From assembly GCF_938002845.1 (NCBI RefSeq), contig NZ_CALKZP010000044.1, positions 1-9,732 of the forward strand: DNA of 9,732 nt. The letters are read 5' to 3'. This DNA comes from an uncultured Campylobacter sp. GTDB lineage: Bacteria; Campylobacterota; Campylobacteria; Campylobacterales; Campylobacteraceae. Positions 6,670-9,732 of the stretch are shown here, piece by piece. Numbering within the stretch: position 1 is the first letter of the stretch; every line of letters begins with the position of its first letter. The notes under the pieces are model-generated. The model saw only the letters and a list, made by a program, of their open reading frames with translations. It ran no database searches and was not told where the DNA came from. A program made the translations under genes and the position numbers.

Positions 6670-7938
6670 ATGCATTATCTACGAATTAACGGGGGCAAAA
6701 AACTAAGCGGTAGCGTCAAAATAAGTGGCGCAAAAAACGCCGCACTGCCGCTCATAGCTCTATCTATCCTTTCAAAAAACGAAGTCGTAATTAAAAATTT
6801 ACCCGCAGTTTCCGATATCCACACGCTAATTCAGCTGCTTTCAAATTTAGGCGCAAAGTGCGAGTTTCTTGACGCCAACACCGCCAAAATCGATACGCGC
6901 GAGGTAAACTCGACCAAGGCGATCTACGACATAGTGCGCAAAATGCGAGCTTCGATCTTGGTGCTGGGGCCGCTTTTAGCGCGGTTTAGACACTGCGAGG
7001 TAAGTCTTCCCGGAGGCTGCGCGATCGGTGCCAGACCGATTGATCTGCATCTTAGCGCGCTTGAAAAGATGGGCGCGGAGGTTAAGATCGAGCAAGGCTA
7101 TGTCGTTTGCACCGTAAAAAAGGGGCTTAAGGGCGCGACTATAAATTTTGACAAAATTACCGTCACTGGCACCGAAAACATCGTAATGGCGGCAGCCTTA
7201 GCAAGCGGCACCACTCATATCATAAACGCGGCAAAAGAGCCCGAAGTAATCGCCGTTTGCAACGCATTAAAAAGCGCAGGCATCGACATAGATGGCATCG
7301 GCACGAACGAGATTCTCATTAAAGGAAGCGGCGGCGAGCTTTTAGGCTTGGATGAAATTTCGATTATTCCCGATCGCATCGAGGCTGGCACCTATCTGTG
7401 CGCAGGCGCGATCACCGGCTCCCGTATCACGATCACGCACGCCTGCGCAGCTCATCTTGGCGCCGTACTTGCAAAATTTGAAGATATGGGCTTTAAATTT
7501 GAAATTTCAAACGGCGGCGACGAGATCACGATCTTACCCGCTTCAAAGATCAAACCTGTAGAGATTATAACGAGCGAATATCCGGGCTTTCCTACCGATA
7601 TGCAGGCGCAGTTTATGGCGCTGGCGTGTGTAGCCACGGGCGTCAGCACCATCGACGAGAGGCTTTTTGAAAACCGCTTCATGCACGTTAGCGAACTTTC
7701 AAGAATGGGCGCAGATATCCGCTTAAACGGACACATCGCGACGATCAGCGGCGGCAAGCTAAACGGCGCGGACGTTATGGCAACCGATCTGCGAGCTAGT
7801 TCGGCACTCGTTTTAGCCGCCCTTGCGGCGCGCGGCGAGAGTAAAATACATAGAATTTACCACCTGGATCGCGGATATGAGAGACTAGAGGCTAAGCTTG
7901 GTGCGCTTGGCGCGGACATACAGAGACTGGAGGAATGA
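6670..7938 (+). CDS. murA: UDP-N-acetylglucosamine 1-carboxyvinyltransferase
   Basis: MurA transfers enolpyruvate from phosphoenolpyruvate to UDP-GlcNAc, the first committed step of peptidoglycan synthesis in the cytoplasm. The 422-residue length is normal for the family (about 420). Diagnostic motifs are present: ISGAKNAALP with Lys22-Asn23, the VRKMRAS segment, and the active-site loop PGGCAIGARPIDLH with Cys117. A Cys here predicts a fosfomycin-sensitive form of the enzyme. The EYPGFPTDMQAQFM segment (catalytic Asp) and DLRASSALVLAALAARG near the C-terminus are also there. The ATG at 6670 has GGAG five bases upstream and is preceded by a clear TATAAT at 6639. The gene appears single in its transcript: moeA is 475 bases away, beyond a repeat array. 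It is divergent from an NlpC/P60 lipoprotein gene. There is no sign of damage or transfer. Confidence 0.97.
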   Translation: MHYLRINGGKKLSGSVKISGAKNAALPLIALSILSKNEVVIKNLPAVSDIHTLIQLLSNLGAKCEFLDANTAKIDTREVNSTKAIYDIVRKMRASILVLGPLLARFRHCEVSLPGGCAIGARPIDLHLSALEKMGAEVKIEQGYVVCTVKKGLKGATINFDKITVTGTENIVMAAALASGTTHIINAAKEPEVIAVCNALKSAGIDIDGIGTNEILIKGSGGELLGLDEISIIPDRIEAGTYLCAGAITGSRITITHACAAHLGAVLAKFEDMGFKFEISNGGDEITILPASKIKPVEIITSEYPGFPTDMQAQFMALACVATGVSTIDERLFENRFMHVSELSRMGADIRLNGHIATISGGKLNGADVMATDLRASSALVLAALAARGESKIHRIYHLDRGYERLEAKLGALGADIQRLEE

Positions 7939-7978
7939 GGACTTCGGAATAAAAATCTTGTGCGAGCAAGTGATGCGG

Positions 7979-8313
7979 AATTTTATGCAAAACGCGTTTT
8001 AAAATGCCACGCTACGTAAGAGCCACGTAAATTCTATCAGCAGCAATGCATTTAAATCGCTAAAGCTAAGTGTGGCGAAATTTTAAAGGCAAATCTTGGT
8101 AGAATTTCGAAGGATGAACCCCTTAAGAATTTAAGTAGTGAGCTTTGGTAAAATTTAATGAACGAGCCGTGGTGGAATTTTTTAAGCAAATGTGGGTGGA
8201 ATTCCTAGGGCAAAGCGGAATTTTACGAGCGAAATGTTTTGAAATTTTAAGCAACGCTCGCATTAAAACAAGACAAGTTTGAGCCCATAAAATTTCGCAC
8301 ATTTATTTGGGTA
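7979..8313. repeat. Degenerate tandem repeat, period about 24 bp
   Basis: A core AATT(T) or a decayed AAT/AAC recurs at 7979, 8003, 8030, 8055, 8079, 8103, 8128, 8152, 8176, 8200, 8219, 8243, 8267 and 8291, and again at 8314. The steps are 24, 27, 25, 24, 24, 25, 24, 24, 24, 19, 24, 24, 24 and 23. The better units read AATTTT, a variable A-rich part, GCAAAT, then TTGGTGG-like bases; units at 8079 and 8176 agree at 18 of 24 positions. It fills most of the gap between murA and moeA. No conserved long unit separates spacers, so it is not a CRISPR. A 45-codon open frame (TTG 8145 to TGA 8281-8283) is a by-product of the 24-base period. Confidence 0.6.
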
Positions 8314-8348
8314 AATTTTGCTTTGCAAGCTTTGGCAAAACATAGAAT

Positions 8349-8370
8349 TTAAGACTATGTGAGGTCTTAA
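8349..8370. promoter_or_regulatory. 7-bp inverted repeat upstream of moeA
   Basis: TTAAGAC (8349-8355) and GTCTTAA (8364-8370) flank an 8-bp spacer, 43 bases before the moeA start. It overlaps an alternative CATAG/CTATG pairing (8341-8359). It could be an operator or a short leader hairpin. It does not look like a ModE site as I remember it, and no convincing -10 box is placed against it. Confidence 0.3.
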
Positions 8371-8413
8371 CTGCGCGAATTTAAAATGTAAAAAATGATA
8401 AAAAGGACTTAAA

Positions 8414-9595
8414 ATGATAGGAATAAATGAGGCTATAGATTTGGCTACGGCCAGAATCACATCAAGCAGGCGGAGCGAAATGGTACCTCTTCCCGGCGCC
8501 CTAGGTCGTATCCTTTCTAGCGATATTTCTGCGATTAAAAACCTACCCTGCTTCGATAATTCGGCGCTTGACGGCTATGCCTACGCGGCGGAATTCAAAG
8601 ACGAAGATCTAGAGATCGTAGAGCCTACGATTTTTGCAGGAGATGAGAAATTCTACGAAATCAAGGCTGCGCAAGCGCAAAAGATAATGACCGGCGCGCC
8701 AATGCCTGTAGGCGCGGACTCTGTCGCGAGGCTAGAGGATGTAGACGCGCAAGGCGGAACTCTAAAAATCCCTGCTTCCGTTCATGCTCACGACGGCTTT
8801 CGTAAAAAAGGCGAAGAAGTGCGCGCAGGCGAGCTTTTATTGCGCCGTGGTGAAATTTTAAACCCTGCTAAAATCATGCTTCTTGCCGCGCAAGGAATTT
8901 ACGAAGTGGATGTTTACGCGCGGCCTAAAATCGCTCTATTTTCCAGTGGAAACGAACTAAAAGAGCCGTGGCAGAGCGCAAGTGAGCGCGAAATTTATAA
9001 CGCCAACTCTAGCGGCATTGCTGCATTGCTGCAAAAATACGGCTTTGAAAATGAGTATTTAGGGATTTTAAAGGATGATTTTAGCGCGGTATGCGAGGCG
9101 CTAAACGCTGCTACGCGTAAATTTGACGTGCTAATTACCAGCGGTGGAGCAAGTGCTGGGGAGGCGGATTTTATGCAAAGCGCTATGAGTGAACTTGGAT
9201 TTTTGCAGGCTTTCGATCACATTGATATCAAGCCCGGCCGCCCCAGCAAGTGCTTCGCAAAAGACGGCAAATTCATCTTTGCAATGGCAGGCAATCCAAT
9301 GGCTGCTTTCGTGCTTACGCGCGCAGTCATACTGCCGATCCTATTTAAGCTTAGCGGCGCAAGCGAGGCTTTTAGCGCAGAAGCGGCGATCTATGCCAAG
9401 CTCGCAAGCGATCTGAAGCTAAAAAGCGGCAGAGTAAATTTAACCGTAGGCGCATATGAAGGCGGAGTTTTTACGCCTATGCCGTCGCCTTCTGGGCGCA
9501 TCAGACCGCTGGCTGCGGCATCGCATTTTTTCTTGGCTGACCCCGAATGTGACAAAGTTCGCGCTGGAGAAATCGTAAAAATTTATGAAATTTAA
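8414..9595 (+). CDS. moeA: Molybdopterin molybdenumtransferase
   Basis: MoeA inserts molybdate into adenylylated molybdopterin in the cytoplasm, the last common step of molybdenum cofactor synthesis. Campylobacters need the cofactor for nitrate reductase, formate dehydrogenase and related respiratory enzymes. The 393 residues carry the family motifs in order: CFDNSALDGYA (46-56), IMTGAPMPVGAD (91-102), the FSSGNEL strand (176-182), the MoCF-type ITSGGASAGEADF (241-253), IKPGRPSK (272-279) and MAGNPMAAFV (291-300). A C-terminal beta domain with SGR and RPLAAASHF follows. Length is slightly short of E. coli MoeA (411) but complete. The ATG at 8414 has AAGGA six bases upstream. No other molybdenum gene is in the window; upstream is the repeat array and downstream a tRNA promoter only 11 bases after the stop. 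Paralogues are common in this lineage, so it may be one of several. Confidence 0.95.
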   Translation: MIGINEAIDLATARITSSRRSEMVPLPGALGRILSSDISAIKNLPCFDNSALDGYAYAAEFKDEDLEIVEPTIFAGDEKFYEIKAAQAQKIMTGAPMPVGADSVARLEDVDAQGGTLKIPASVHAHDGFRKKGEEVRAGELLLRRGEILNPAKIMLLAAQGIYEVDVYARPKIALFSSGNELKEPWQSASEREIYNANSSGIAALLQKYGFENEYLGILKDDFSAVCEALNAATRKFDVLITSGGASAGEADFMQSAMSELGFLQAFDHIDIKPGRPSKCFAKDGKFIFAMAGNPMAAFVLTRAVILPILFKLSGASEAFSAEAAIYAKLASDLKLKSGRVNLTVGAYEGGVFTPMPSPSGRIRPLAAASHFFLADPECDKVRAGEIVKIYEI

Positions 9596-9606
9596 GCGAG
9601 AAATTA

Positions 9607-9635
9607 TTGACAAATGAAAATTTATAGGCTACAAT
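9607..9635 (+). promoter_or_regulatory. Consensus sigma-70 promoter of the tRNA-Gly gene
   Basis: TTGACA (9607-9612) and TACAAT (9630-9635) are separated by exactly 17 bases. The bases after the -10 are CGCGC, a GC-rich discriminator typical of stable-RNA promoters under stringent control. Transcription should start near 9642, about 15 bases before the mature tRNA. It is the only promoter in the window with a perfect -35. Confidence 0.85.
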
Positions 9636-9656
9636 CGCGCTTCATCTTTACCGCAT

Positions 9657-9731
9657 GCGGGAATAGCTCAGTGGTAGAGCGCAACCTTGCCATGGTTGAT
9701 GTCGCGAGTTCGACTCTCGTTTCCCGCTCCA
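9657..9731 (+). tRNA. tRNA-Gly (anticodon GCC)
   Basis: The acceptor stem GCGGGAA (9657-9663) pairs with TTCCCGC (9721-9727), followed by T and an encoded CCA (9729-9731). The D arm is GCTC-AGTGGTA-GAGC. The anticodon stem CAACC/GGTTG holds the loop TTGCCAT, giving anticodon GCC at 9689-9691. The T arm GCGAG-TTCGACT-CTCGT closes normally. It reads GGC and GGU glycine codons. The 75-base gene ends one base before the window end, so further tRNAs of the same transcript could lie just outside. Confidence 0.97.
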
Positions 9732-9732
9732 T

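Noticed and set aside
8145..8283. 45-codon open frame inside the repeat array before moeA, starting TTG
   Set aside because: The repeat period is a multiple of three, so open frames arise easily. There is no ribosome site and the peptide only repeats the DNA unit.
7979..8313. Possible CRISPR array
   Set aside because: The period of 24 bp is too short, there is no conserved repeat with unique spacers, and no cas gene is nearby.

Overview
The window looks like chromosome of a Campylobacter-type epsilonproteobacterium, probably one of the higher-GC oral species (C. gracilis / C. rectus / C. showae group). The evidence is a single XerH-type recombinase, a desulforubrerythrin with three domains in the order described for Campylobacter jejuni, TATAAT-type promoters without clear -35 boxes in front of protein genes, and intergenic DNA crowded with AAATTT/GGAATTT words while coding regions have much higher GC. 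The genus is well supported; the species is only a guess.

Layout, left to right. 1-816: 3' end of a large AsmA/YhdP-like envelope protein gene, overlapping by four bases the start of xerH (813-1874). 1875-2811: a long AT-rich gap with a probable xerH terminator, a strong 14-bp palindrome, and at 2544-2820 a coding-like but frame-broken segment that I cannot name. 2812-3456 (minus): desulforubrerythrin, preceded by an inverted-repeat operator candidate lying on its promoter. 3457-3866: AT-rich gap. 3867-5143 (minus): rhomboid protease followed by a SixA-like phosphatase, probably one operon. 5144-5910: AT-rich gap with no gene seen. 5911-6546 (minus): NlpC/P60-like lipoprotein, divergent from murA (6670-7938). 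7939-8413: a gap largely filled by a degenerate tandem repeat of about 24 bp. 8414-9595: moeA. 9657-9731: tRNA-Gly(GCC) with its own consensus promoter.

Functionally the genes are mostly housekeeping: chromosome dimer resolution (XerH), envelope and peptidoglycan work (AsmA-like protein, MurA, NlpC/P60 lipoprotein, rhomboid), peroxide detoxification (desulforubrerythrin), molybdenum cofactor synthesis (MoeA) and translation (tRNA-Gly). They do not form one pathway. I see no phage, CRISPR, toxin-antitoxin, restriction or biosynthetic cluster. The least explained parts are the non-coding stretches: the 24-bp-period array before moeA, the broken coding segment with its 13-bp inverted repeat next to the rubrerythrin gene, the palindrome after xerH, and the inverted repeat over the rubrerythrin promoter. 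I did not find convincing evidence for a new multi-gene system.
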